Shown: positions 34,852 through 48,056 of the stretch, piece after piece | Layout: each line of letters begins with the position of its first letter | Numbering within the stretch: position 1 is the stretch's first letter | NCBI RefSeq assembly: GCF_902167145.1 | Contig: NC_050098.1 | Location: forward strand, 127,670,207 to 127,734,206 | Reading direction: 5' to 3' | Source of the DNA: Zea mays | Lineage: Eukaryota > Streptophyta > Magnoliopsida > Poales > Poaceae | DNA: 64,000 bases | The notes under the pieces: generated by a model | What the model was told of the DNA's origin: nothing | The model's input: the letters and a program-made list of their open reading frames with translations, nothing else | Databases searched by the model: none | Made by a program: the position numbers and the translations under genes

Positions 34852-35151
34852 GGCCATGTTTGGTTTCAATTAGTCTTAGGACTAAACTTTAGTTTTAGGA
34901 CTAAACTTTAGTCCCTACTTGTTTGGTTATAGGGACTAAATAGATTCTAAAGTCATTAAATATATTGTCCAAAGACTCAAATGCTCTTGGAATACACTCA
35001 TGTGGGCTTTTAGTCTCTTTTAGCACATATGTGAAGGACTAAAGACTAAATCATTTTAGTCCATATTTTAGTCCTAGTGTTTGGCAAAAAAGGGACTAAA
35101 TGGGACTAAAAACTAGAGACTAATCTTTAGTCCCTCTAACCAAACACCCTC
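34852..35151. mobile_element. Tourist-like MITE, 300 bp
   Basis: It is flanked by TTA on both sides (34,849-34,851 and 35,152-35,154). The ends GGCCATGTTTGGTT and AACCAAACACCCTC form imperfect inverted repeats. The interior repeats GGGACTAAA/TTTAGTCCC words in both orientations, making a strong hairpin. Confidence 0.8.
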
Positions 35152-35193
35152 TTAGTTAGGCAAGATCATCGGAGACACTAGATCTACTACATA

Positions 35194-35273
35194 CTCCCTC
35201 CGTTCTTTTTTATTTGTCACGGTTTAGTTGAAAATTGAACTAGCAGGCGACAAGTATTCGAGAACAGATGTAG
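35194..35273. mobile_element. Stowaway-like MITE, short
   Basis: It begins CTCCCTCCGTTCT after a TA and ends AGAACAGATGTAG before a TA. The left end is the common grass Stowaway terminus; the right end is its diverged complement. Confidence 0.6.
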
Positions 35274-35717
35274 TACTTGGAGAATCTAGAATGCTAGCTC
35301 TATGGTTATTAAACATTCAAACGAAACATAAGAATGCATGATCTTTCTTTATTTGATGGATCCTGCACAAAACACAATGATGAGCAGTTAACTTAGTGGA
35401 AACTTTGACTTTATTTGTGTTTCACTACAGCTCCACACCCCCACCCCCTAACACACACACACCCTCTCAAAATGAGGTTGCAGATGAATGCAAGATTTGT
35501 TTGACACGCCGACCACAACCTTTTTGTAAAACATCTCTATAGAAAAATAAAACCTTTTGTTAAACATCAGTACACAGTTGAAAGCTTAATTTATTTGTCA
35601 TCTAGAAATTGCTAGTTTAACTTTTAACTTCGCTTCAGCTGGCCATTCAGAAAATATCTTTTGGCTTCACATAGAATCAATAATTGTGAGTACATGAATG
35701 TAATTTCCCTCTCATTA

Positions 35718-36032
35718 GAGCATCTCCAAGAGAGGACTTAAGTCGGGTCCTATATTCAAATATAGGAGTTAAGATCTCAAAATAGCTTCCAACAAAGTTG
35801 TTATTTTATAAATTTCTATCGAATGAATATAGCACCCGAAGTCACAGTTGCTAAATATAGCACCCCAGTCAGAGGACCTATTCATGTGCGTCTAATCTCA
35901 CGGAGTTAACTACCACGTGGGTTTAGGAGTTGTTGTTGGAGTTGATAAAAAATTGTTGATTCAAGTTAACTTGAATCAGGTCCAATTTAGCTTTTGAGGC
36001 CCTAATTATAGGAGTTCCTCTTGGAGATGCTC
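35718..36032. mobile_element. Tourist-like MITE, 315 bp
   Basis: The ends GAGCATCTCCAAGAG and CTCTTGGAGATGCTC are perfect 15-bp inverted repeats. TTA flanks both sides (35,715-35,717 and 36,033-36,035). This GAGCATCTCC terminus is widespread in grasses. Confidence 0.88.
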
Positions 36033-36797
36033 TTAGTGAGAAAAACTAGTCTTCCTAGGGTTTTCAATTTTCTCAGGAGAACAGAACAAGTCGTACATGA
36101 ATCCCAATAAGTTTCAAAAGCTAGCTTAACGTGCGAATATAATCAAATTAAGACCGAGTTAAGTTTGATTAAAATGTACTTTTTGTAGTTGTAACATTCA
36201 AATTCTCAAAATTGAATGTGAGGAAATATACACATATATTCATGCTCATACAAGTTACCGGACTCAAGGGAATTCAGGAGTACGTAGTTTCGAGAGGAGG
36301 GTGGAAGAACGAATTTCATCAAAAAGATCACTGAGATAGCATCATGTCGATGAGTTGATCGAATTTTGAACAGACAGACTTAGCCGCCATTCATCAGCTA
36401 TTCCACAACATTTCAATCGATAATAAAACATCCAAACACACATTTGAAATTTCGAGAGCTCCATTGTACTAGTACAACTATGCCCCAAGTTCTCATGTAA
36501 TTAAACATAGTATAGTTAAGTAACCTGACACGTATCACATCCGTGAGTTAACACATGCACCTCCCACTACATGCAAAAACTACCAACTACACGACATTAA
36601 CCTGCAGCTTAAAACTCGTAAGGAAAAAAACATGCAGCGACCCAAAACAAGATCGATCACCAGCCCTAATTGAAGAAGACGACTCCAATTAAGTTCCAAA
36701 CCACATAAACTAACTGAGGAGAGTGAGCTAGTTCAGCTTCGTCAGAATGCATGTATGCATATTTATCCCCAGCTGGACCTGGACGGCCACATGCAAC

Positions 36798-38124
36798 TCA
36801 CAACACATTCCCCGACGACGACGAGCTGAACCCCGACAAGAACTCCGCCGGCCACCCACTGCCACCGCCGGTGCTGCCGGGCCAGTACGAGTACGACTGC
36901 TCTTGTTGATGCGCCGTGACGGCACCTCCGCCGTTGCTGCTGTGCTCCTCCATCTTCACCGCGGCGAGCTGCGCGAGAAGGCCCGAGGCAACGACGCCCC
37001 TCGGGAACCCGTCTGCGAGGACGCCGCTGCCGTCGTCGGCGAAATGGTAGCCGTGCAGGCCAGCCTGCTGCAGGAACTGCGGCTGCATCTGGAGCGGGAG
37101 GTAGTGGTGGTGGTAGCCCTCCAGCGAGGCCTCGAGCGCGGCGGCGGCCGCTGCGGGCGGGAGGCCGAGGTGGGGCAGCTGCGCCTGCATGCTGGCGATG
37201 GCCTCGGCCGCCGCCATGGCCGCGCTCGTCGTGGTGGTGGTGGCCGTGGTGGAGGTGGAGGTGGTGGAGGACGAGGAGGTGGCCGCCGTGGCGCCCGCGC
37301 CGCCACCGCGGGAGGACTTCTTGCTGGAGCGCTTGGTGTTGCGCCTGCACCCGCCGCCGACGGGCACGTTGCGGAGCGCGCCGCCGCGGGTCCAGTAGCG
37401 GCGGCACGCCTTGCAGAAGTGGCGCGGCTGCGAGAGCGAGTAGTTGTTAAAGTAGCAGAACTTGGTGTTGGCGGAGTCGCAGCGCGGGCAGCGGAGCGTG
37501 CCGGGCTCCGGGAGCGGCACGCGCACGAGCCTGGCGCGCTCCGCCATCGACACGACGGGGCGAGGCTGCGTCGCCCCCGCCCCTGCCCCTGCTCCCGCCG
37601 TCGTCGGCACCGAGGTGGACGAGCCGCCTCCCGCTGGAGCGCTCGCCGCCGTGTCAGCAGGACCTCCGCGCAGCGGCGCCAGGCAGGACGGCGGAGGCAT
37701 CAGGTGGTGGTGGTCGCTGCCAGCACCGCCGTCGAGGAGACACTGGAGTGGTTGCTGCTGCTGCATATGCATCTGTATGCATGTATAGCGAATCAATTAT
37801 AATAAAGACTGGAATTCAACGCACGGTATATTCAAGATTCAAGAACATGCATGCCTAGAATGATGCCTTTCCTTTTGTGTCTAAGTTCAATCAGACATGA
37901 ACGAAGGCACAGTAAACAAACTTGCAAATTTTGCGGTGAACCAACCAAAGTTTGAAGTTCATTGTTCGTATCAGGGGAAAAATACCCCAGGATTCACTCT
38001 TAAATAACAAGAAGGAAACAGATACACGACGAAATTAATTAAAAAAAGAAGAGTAATAGGATAAATCAACCACCTGGCCCCAATTGGGAGGGTCAAGGAA
38101 GATCGGGAGCGAGGAGAACACCAT
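36798..38124 (-). CDS. Dof zinc-finger transcription factor (two exons)
   Basis: This gene encodes a plant-specific nuclear Dof DNA-binding protein, expected to bind AAAG-core promoter sites. Exon 1 (38,074-38,124) encodes [17 protein letters not shown] and ends at a GT donor. Intron 1 is 37,773-38,073 (301 bp, phase 0, acceptor CATGCATACAG). Exon 2 (36,798-37,772) encodes the rest, for 341 residues in total. The single Dof finger has the CX2CX21CX2C cysteines at about residues 112, 115, 137 and 140 (CPRC, CKAC), followed by [21 protein letters not shown] and a basic KRSSKKSS stretch that is probably part of the nuclear signal. A Ser/Thr-rich run (about 170-195) and an Ala-rich region follow, and the C terminus is Gly/Ser-rich. 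The MVFSS...NWGQ micro-exon and SMAERARL before the finger are shared with the phloem-associated Dof2.4/Dof5.6 (PEAR-like) class, as recalled. All finger residues are intact. The exact maize gene name is not assigned. Confidence 0.95.
37773..38073 (-). other. Intron of the Dof gene
   Basis: Donor CCAG/GTGGTT and acceptor ATACAG/ATG on the minus strand. An ATG 8 codons before exon 2 inside the intron would give a longer open frame, but the conserved exon 1 peptide supports splicing. Confidence 0.88.
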
Positions 38125-38271
38125 GATGGCGGGTGCGGTGGCGAAGTTAAGAGAACGACTCGGCCTCTTTCGTTCCTTTTACTGACCGTGACTCTTGGGG
38201 AGGGAGAACGATGGAGAAGGGTGTGAGGAGATGGAAACCACAGCTTTCCTTGCGCCTGCCCTCAAGGGCTG

Positions 38272-38281
38272 CCTTTTATAA
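38272..38281 (-). promoter_or_regulatory. Candidate proximal TATA box of the Dof gene
   Basis: TTATAAAAGG on the minus strand lies about 150 bases upstream of the start codon. It would give a short 5' UTR. Confidence 0.4.
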
Positions 38282-38709
38282 TTTATGTGGCCTTCCTTAG
38301 CTGCTAAGAGAGAACGAACGATCGAGCTGGAGCTACCTGCAGCTAAGAACAGTGCTGCGAGACAGCAAGAGACAGATGGTGCTGATGAGGATAGCTAGCT
38401 AGAGAGCTAGCGCGGATGGCTGGATGGATGTGTCTTGGGTCATGAGAGAGAGAGAGGGAGAGAGAGAGAATAAAAGGTGATGGCTCAAAAACTGAGAAGG
38501 CCGTGACAAACCCTAGGTATGGCTAGTAGCTAACAGTAGGAGAAAGAGAGAGAGAAGAGGGAGAAGAATGAAGAGCTCAATCAGTGTGCAGGAGGGGACA
38601 TGGGCGGCGCCACCAGAGAAAGCTGGGAAGGGCTCCAGCACGCAATGGAATGGGGTGGACTGGGGATGGATCGGACGCGAGGAGGCGAGATGGTGCTGCT
38701 GCTGCCCCG

Positions 38710-38717
38710 TATTTATA
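38710..38717 (-). promoter_or_regulatory. Candidate distal TATA box of the Dof gene
   Basis: TATAAATA in a GTGTATAAATACGGGG context on the minus strand is a strong plant TATA box. It lies about 590 bases upstream of the ATG. The implied 5' UTR would contain a CT-rich stretch (about 38,440-38,570) and a tiny upstream ORF near 38,590 (MSPPAH). Confidence 0.5.
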
Positions 38718-38724
38718 CACCCAC

Positions 38725-39583
38725 CAAAAGCCAAAACAAAGCGAAAGCGAAAGCGAGCTGGTCTGCTCTTGGTACGCTGCCTGCGGCCTGAGCTTCGCGA
38801 CCCAAGTGTTCCTTCTCTGGGGCCCACACCGAGCTGGTAGAGGAAGAATTATTGTGTTCTTGTATAAATCCATCATTAAATTAAATATACTTATCATAAC
38901 CAGATCTAAATACTCAAAGTAGATTTCTCATATTGTAGGATCGGATGGCGCTAGAATAGGCAAGGCATTCAGAGGAGGTGAACAATTGCGGAAGCTTAAA
39001 ACTATTTATCTCAGCTTCTCTTAATCACAAAACCAAAATATTGCAGTTTTATAGTTCCGAACAGATTGCTGTCACGTTAAAAAAACGTTGCTGGCCAAAA
39101 TCCGTAACTCCGATCGTTCTCAAAATTTAATCGATTAAACTAGATAAAATCATAAATCTAAAACGACTGAAATCACGACAATCGGACTTCAGGATCTAAA
39201 GTTATTAACGAAACAAGATCGCCGCTCCAGATCTAATTTCGAAATTAAATAATAATCAGAAAAGAATGGTATCTCAAACTTTGTAGACCAGTAAAATGCA
39301 TGCCTTAGTATTGGACTAGATGAATCAAAACATCAGTGACACTTGAAAACAAAGATTCAATCTATAATCAAAACAAAGAACATAACTAATAATCAACAAA
39401 TAGAGAAATAATGTTACTGCACTAATCTCAAAGCACCAGAGATTTGTGTACAAAAGTGCTCTCCAAAGCATCAGAGAGTTCTACCTTGATCTCTCTAAAA
39501 ACCTCTAGTTTAATCTCTTAATAGATCTAATATAATAGCTACCTCTTCTAATACCTCGTCTAAAAAACGAGAACCAATTTTGC
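38725..39583. other. Upstream flank of the Dof gene, no gene recognised
   Basis: AT-rich DNA without coding domains. It ends at the (TA)n run of element E2, so any distal Dof promoter sequence is separated from its original surroundings by E2, E4 and E3. Confidence 0.45.
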
Positions 39584-39609
39584 TATATATATATATATAT
39601 ATATATATT
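39584..39609. repeat. (TA)n run at left end of E2
   Basis: A short TA repeat marks the left junction of E2 with low-copy DNA. Confidence 0.85.
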
Positions 39610-41989
<2,380 letters not shown>

Positions 41990-42138
41990 CCTGGACTTCC
42001 ATGGATAGAAGAAGCCTTGGTCTAATAATATCATTTGGTCCAGCCCATCCGAACTGAAACCGATGCAGACAATTCGGTTCAGTCAATCCACGTTTATCCT
42101 AACGTCCCCACCCACCTAGTCGATTCGCATTCCTTGCG

Positions 42139-43376
42139 GCAACTGAAAGTCGCCTAGAGGGGGGTGAATAGGCAAATCTGAAATTTACACACTAGAAGCC
42201 GGAGTTAGCGTTAGAATTAAATTCGAGTCCGGAAGAGAGGGCGAAAACAAATCACAAGCAAATAAGGCGGATGACCCGGTGATTTGTTTTACCGAGGTTC
42301 GGTTCTTGCAAACCTACTCCCTGTTGAGGTGGTCACAAAGACCGGGTCTCTTTCAATCTTTTCCCTCTCTCAAACGGTCACTTAGACCGAGTGAGCTTCT
42401 CTTCTCAATCAATCAGGACACTAAGTCCCCACAAGGACCACCACACAATTGGTGTCTCTTGCCTTGATTACAATTGAGTTGGAAACAAGAAAGAAGGAAG
42501 AAGAAAAGCAATCCAAGCGCAAGAGCTCAAATGAACACAAATGTCTCTCTCTCTCTCTAGTCACTATTTGATTGGAGTGATCTTTGGACTTGGGAGAGGA
42601 TTTGTTCTCTTGTTTGTGTCTTTGAATGAAGTCTAGAGCTCTTATATGAGGTTTGAAGGCAGAAAACTTGGATGCATTGAAATGTGGTGGTTGGGGGTAT
42701 TTATAGCCCCAACCATCAAAAAGGGCCGTTGGTGGAGGCTGCTGTCGAATGGCGCACCGGAAAGTCCGGTGCACCACCGGACACTGTCCGGTGCGCCAGC
42801 CACATCATCAAACCGTTGGGTTCCGACCGTTGGAGCTTCTGACAACTGGGTCACCGGATAGTCCGGTGGTGCACCGGACAGTCACTATTCACTATCCGGT
42901 GTGCCTTCTGGCGCTGCTCTGACTTCTGCGCGCGTAGGCACACACTGTTCACTTTTACTGTACCATTGCAGATGACCGTTGGCGTTGTGTAGCCGTTACT
43001 CCGCTGGCACACCGGACAGTCCAGTGCTACACCGGACAGTCCGGTGAATTATAGCGGAGTGGCTCCCAGAATTCCCAAAGGTGGCAAGTTCGGAGTTGAG
43101 TTCCCTGGTGCACAGGACACTGTCCGGTGGTGCATCGGACACTGTCCGATGGCACACCGGACTGTCTGGTGCGCCAGACTAGGGTTGCCTTCGGTTTAAC
43201 TTGCTCCTTTGTTTTGAACCCTTTCTTTTATCTTTATATTGGTTTGTTGTGAACCTTTGGCACCTGTAGAACTCATAATCTAGAGCAAACTAGTTAGTCC
43301 AATTAATTTGTGTTGGGCAATTCAACCACCAAAATTCATATAGGAAAAGGTTTGACCCTATTCCCCTTTCAGCAAC
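42139..43376 (-). mobile_element. Solo copia (Sirevirus-like) LTR with GCAAC target duplication
   Basis: The LTR 42,144-43,371 (1,228 bp) runs from TGAAAG to CCTTTCA and is flanked by GCAAC on both sides (42,139-42,143 and 43,372-43,376). A minus-strand TATA box, CTATAAATA, at 42,698-42,706 gives the orientation. It contains CACCGGACA/TGTCCGGTG palindromes (about 42,755-43,165). Start and length match the LTR of element C. No internal sequence remains. Confidence 0.9.
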
Positions 43377-43411
43377 CCTAGCACACGTTCTCCCATTCCT
43401 CATCCCCATCC

Positions 43412-43699
43412 ATGGCACCACCTTCTGTTCTCCTCCGCGCCACATCCGCCTCCTTCACTTCGGCTCCTAAGTTCGATCTCCACATCACCACATATGGTGT
43501 CTATACCGCAACCGTGTCACCTTCAACCCTCCAACGAGGCTCCACTCTGCCAGACCACCTCACAGCGTCGATTTCTGTCCATGGCCTCGTGGTGCCAGAG
43601 CCTGTGCAGTCATCATCGGCCTGCTGGTGCCTATGTTGTGATGATGATGGTTGCTGCCGATGTGGTGCCAGAGCAGGTGCGACCCTCGACGCTGGTTAG
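43412..43699 (+). other. Possible captured exon of unknown origin in E4
   Basis: The ORF opens with an ATG in CCATCCATGGCACC context and runs 95 codons with no recognised domain. A GT at the end (GGTTAGC) could be a splice donor, leading to the intron-like AT-rich DNA before the ARF fragment. This is weak evidence, based on composition and position. Confidence 0.3.
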
Positions 43700-44587
43700 C
43701 AAATGGGATCTTTCCTTCCGTGAATCCTTTTTCAGAAATCATTTTTTGTGGTTGCCCTTTAATGTTTCTTTGTGTCTTTAATTTCATTCATCATTTTTTG
43801 TTGTTAGGTCTAGTTTTGATGTCCTATGTTTTTTAGGTCTGAATCTCAGTTTAGATACGAATTGCTACTCTATGTATGCTACTTTATGCTACTACCCGTT
43901 AGTGCTTTTGATCTCTTTATTTGTGTGGTACTTCTATAGATCTTATCTTTTTTTATATGACTGATAATGATAGTATACTCAGTATCAAAGAATATAGTTT
44001 TTGAATTGTGTTTTTTGCTAGGTACGACATCGCTTGTTGGCATTCATTTCACAGTTTGTACCAGGTTTTGTGCTCTGCTCATACTGCATAGTACACTAGT
44101 ACTGTCTTTTTCGTGAGGTGGTTTAAATCTGTAGGATAACTAGATAAGTTGTTGGTTTGCTTCTGCCTCTTGATTTAAATTCCTCGGTCATTATTTGATC
44201 CAATGTGGTGGGCTCTGAGCTTGCCTCACTCTTCTGTTGGGTGATTTATTAAGCCGTTGACATGTTTTGCAATTGTTTTTATTCTTGTTCAGCACTTTGT
44301 CTAATTCAGCGTAAGCAAATTAGTAATGAAATATGAGGTTCTTGATGCAGACTCTGTTCAGAAAATTTCTTTTCTAGAAACATGTTTTTTGTTAACAATT
44401 ATATCCATTTTATACTAAAAAACCTTTCCATTCTGCTCATAATAATACTTTCTTAGTACCATTTCATGAACTAGGATTTGTTTGTAAGATGCTTTGTAGA
44501 TCTACAACTACCACTCAATTTATGAGATTATTTGTAAACTTCATTCAGTTATGTCTTATGCTCAAATGTTTTTGCCTTTTTCACAAG

Positions 44588-44703
44588 TTGAAGAGCACAA
44601 GTGCCTGAATTCTGAGTTGTGGCATGCATGTGCCGGCTCTCTTGTTTCATTGCCTGCGATCGATAGTCGAGTGATGTATTTTCCTCAAGGCCACGGTGAG
44701 CAG
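44588..44703 (+). pseudogene. Auxin response factor (ARF) exon fragment captured in E4
   Basis: The translation contains [18 protein letters not shown] and [14 protein letters not shown], matching the conserved N-terminal flank of the ARF DNA-binding region (usually [17 protein letters not shown] and VVYFPQGHSEQV). ARFs are nuclear B3-domain transcription factors of auxin signalling. The fragment lies between an AG acceptor-like site (44,586-44,587) and a GT (44,704-44,705), and stands in T-rich intron-like DNA. The B3 domain and all later exons are missing, so it cannot make an ARF. Pro to Ser and Ser to Gly changes at conserved places suggest relaxed constraint. Confidence 0.85.
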
Positions 44704-45932
44704 GTTACTCTTCTTCCTTGGACTTCAGATTGCCAGAAATTAGACATAAATATTGCAGAGTTTATATGGGTGTTAATAATGTCAAGAACATGAATCTTGT
44801 GTGGTTCTGAATTCCATATCTTATGGATTCATTGTTAGATCTTAAATGGTTCCACCAGAATTAAAGCTCCTTCTGTTTTCTTTTTATAAAAATCACTGAA
44901 TTTATAAATACCTACCATATGTATGATTCTCACTTTTTGTTAGCTAGAATAAAAATTACAATAACTACATGAAACTATGTGATTAACGAAGCTTATGCTC
45001 TTCTTTTGCATTATGCATGTGTAACCTTTTATTTGATTTAGTTGTATAATAACCTTCTGGTCTATGCACTGTTTGGTCCTCCGATGCTTTTTTGTGTAAA
45101 TGTATTACGTCACCCAATATAAGTTATCGATATTAGAAATCATTTCATGATCAAGGGCATCGCTACGTTACTCCGTCACATTGGAGTACTAATGAAAGGA
45201 CAGAGACATAGTCTTTCTTGGCGTTCAGATATTTGCAATGCCTTTTTCTTGCAATAATAATCAGTCAACTTTTGCAATGTGCTGCTTCTCTTTTTTGTGA
45301 CTTTTAAAATATAAATTAGACTGTCAGTTATCATAACTTGGATGGGACATAAACTATAGTTTTTCAGTACACAGATATAACATATTGTAATGCTTTGCAT
45401 TATCGTGATCCTAGATATTTTCTTCTTTATCTTCTGTCTGAAATGCTAGCAGCACAATGGTTCATTATATACTCGAGCAGCTACTCTGCACTTTCATTTC
45501 CTCTATGTATTTTCTGGTGTGGCATTTGGTACTTAGTTTGCAATTTATAGCAGACTTGGGATTGAGGGTATCCATGGAGATGCATGTAGCTGAAGTTTGT
45601 CAAGTTTCTATCCATTCTGTGTGTGTTTATTTGAGCATCATGTCCTTCCTTTTCATGGGGTTAACAGGAAACATTGGCTTTAAAGGTTCTAAAACGCCAT
45701 CAGGATTGTAAGACATTTAAGTGTGCAAATGCAAACATATAATAGTGGTTGTATAACATATTGTTGTCAATTATCTTCCATCAAATTTCAATTCCCATGT
45801 GTCCTGGTGTGTTTCATTTTCTTGTGCTTGCCAATGCAATCACTAACACTATGAACATAACATTCGACTTGTATGTGGCATTTCCTTATGTTTTTCTCTA
45901 CAATAATAATATAAATACATTGTTTTGTGTAG

Positions 45933-46140
45933 GGGTAGAGATGGACCATCTTCATCTGGTCTAAATTCCAAGGCTTGTCATGAAAAAATGAGGGACAAGT
46001 TGAATGACAGGTACTGCTAATATATATTATACCTCTCAAACCTTTGCTTAAGAAAGGAATGGTGAATGCACTTGCTTGCACATATCTTAGTTCTTGTCTG
46101 TTATTTTGAATTGCAGGTTCCTAGAATTAAGTTCAATTTC
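45933..46140 (+). pseudogene. bHLH gene fragment (ILR3/bHLH105 type), two partial exons, captured in E4
   Basis: Exon 45,933-46,010 encodes LNSKACHEKMRDKLNDR, and the exon starting at 46,117 continues with FLELSSI across a phase-2 junction. The donor GTACTG and acceptor TTGCAG are intact. This matches the basic region and helix 1 of ILR3-type bHLH factors (KACREKMRRDKLNDRFLEL in relatives), which act in iron and stress regulation. One Arg of the basic region is missing and another is His. The homology ends after helix 1. The kept intron shows capture at the DNA level rather than through mRNA. Confidence 0.82.
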
Positions 46141-46659
46141 ATATCACATTATCATTTGCAGCGGGCGCGACACGTGAGCGAGCGAGCATGCGGTTGTGCG
46201 GGTGTGCGAGGTGCACGGGCGATGACGCAGCGCTCTACAATACATGCGAGCATCAACAAACGATCTTTGCATTGGTATATAAGTTCTCAATGGGAATTCT
46301 TTCTGCTAGAAATGTATAGGGACTTTTTTTGCACTCGCAGTCAGTTAATTGGAAGCACATTAAGTCCTTAGCTCTGCTAGTTTATGGAATATGGAATGCT
46401 TCATTTTTATACGTGTCTTTTGGGAATAAAACATTGTTACATTAATTTTCCTAACAGCCTGTTTTTCTTTTCAGGTTTGTGCATCAAGAATACTTTTTAT
46501 CAGAGTTCACTCGAGGAATGCAAGAATTAGGATAGCCAATTAGATCTTTTTTATTGGTGTATCCTGAGTTTCCTCTAATAAGGATCCTGAGTTTCCTCTA
46601 ATAAGGATCCTATGTCACCAGTTGGGTCAATTTTACTAAACATTTTTTGCCATCATCCT

Positions 46660-46803
46660 TAAATACATACTACAAAGGCTGATTTACGCTAAAATTCTAC
46701 ACATTTGCGCTGTTTTGGTTCACTTTTTACACTGAAATCCTTATGAGCCATAAACAGGGCACAATTGGATATGCACGATTTTTATGATGTAATTCTGGGC
46801 ACC
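46660..46803 (+). repeat. First unit of the E4 right-end tandem array (left of element A)
   Basis: The unit containing GATTTACGCTAAAATTC, TTTGGTTCAC and ATGCACGATTTTTATGATGTAAT ends at GCACC, the target site of copia element A. The array resumes at 55,751. Confidence 0.75.
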
Positions 46804-48056
46804 TGAGAGCACCTAGAGGGGGGGGGGTGAATAGGTGATCCTGTGAAACTTGAAAACTTAAGCCACAAAACTTGGTTAATCGTTAGCACAATAGTTGCCA
46901 AGTGGCTAGATAGGAATCCTTAACAAAATACAATAACCAACAAAGATCAATCACAGAGATGACACGGTGGTTATCCCGTGGTTCGGCCAAGACCAACGCT
47001 TGCCTACTCCACGTTGTGGCGTCCCAACGGACGAGGGTTGCAATCAACCCCTCTCAAGCGGTCCAAAGACCCACTTGAATACCACGGTATTTTGCTTTGC
47101 TTATCTTTATCCCACTTGCGAGGAATCTCCACAAATTGGAGTCTCTCGCCCTTACACTTAAAGTTCACAAAGAAGCACGGAGTAAGGGAGGGAAGCAACA
47201 CACACAAATCCACAGCAAAATGCGCACACACACAGCCAAGAATCGAGCTCAAAAGACTATCTCAAAGTTCTCACTAGAACGGAGCTCGAATCACTGAGAA
47301 TGACAAACGGATGCGCAAAGACTGAGTGTGGATGATCAAGAATGCTCTAAGGTTGCTTCGTGTACTCCTCCATGCGCCTAGGGGTCCCTTTTATAGCCCC
47401 AAGGCAGCTAGGAGCCGTTGAGAGCAATTCTGGAAGGCTGATCTTGCCTTCTGTCATCGGGCGCACCGGACAGTCCGGTGCACACCGGACACTGTCCGGT
47501 GCCCGATCTCCTTCCCAAAATGGCGCAGCCGACCGTTGCGGATCTGGGAGCCGTTGGCACACCGGACATGTCCGGTGCACACCGGACAGTCCGGTGCCCC
47601 CTTCCGACCGTTGGCTCGGCCACGTGTCGCGCGCGGATTCCGCGGCCGACCGTTGGCCCGGCCGACCGTTGGCTCACCGGACAGTCCGGTGCACACCGGA
47701 CAGTCCGGTGAATTTTAGCCGTACGCCGTCGGCGAATTCCCGAGAGCGGCCACTTCGCCCGAGGCAGCCTGGCGCACCGGACACTGTCCGGTGCACCACC
47801 GGACAGTCCGGTGCCCCAGACCGAAACAGCCTTTTGGCTGTACACAGCCAACTCTTCTCTTTTCTTCTTCTTTCTGTTTCTAACACTTAGACAAGTATAT
47901 TAGTACACAAAACCAATGTACTAAGGCTTAGAAACATACCTTTACTCTTGATTTGCACTTTGTCCATCCATGAGCATAAATTCACATTTAAGCACTTGTG
48001 TTGGCACTCAATCACCAAAATACTTAGAAATGGCCCAAGGGCACATTTCCCTTTCA
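46804..48056 (-). repeat. 3' LTR of copia element A
   Basis: A 1,253-bp LTR from TGAGAG to CTTTCA. It contains eight CACCGGAC-n-GTCCGGTG palindromes in four close pairs (near 47,465, 47,560, 47,675 and 47,772). A TATA box, CTATAAAAGG, is at 47,387-47,396 on the minus strand. The repeated palindromes create spurious ORFs on both strands. Confidence 0.95.

Noticed and set aside
36747..37802. A 351-codon plus-strand ORF antisense to the Dof gene
   Set aside because: It is a low-complexity shadow of the GC-rich Dof exon in the other strand; the minus strand has the intact zinc finger and exon 1 peptide.
47464..47795. Regularly repeated palindromes resembling a CRISPR array
   Set aside because: The spacing is irregular, the repeats are parts of LTRs in a plant genome, and no cas genes exist here.
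47360..47890. A 176-codon ORF repeated at 55,054 and, in modified form, at 59,624
   Set aside because: It lies in Sirevirus LTRs and its repeated HRTVRCTPDSPV-like words come from the DNA palindromes, not from a protein family.
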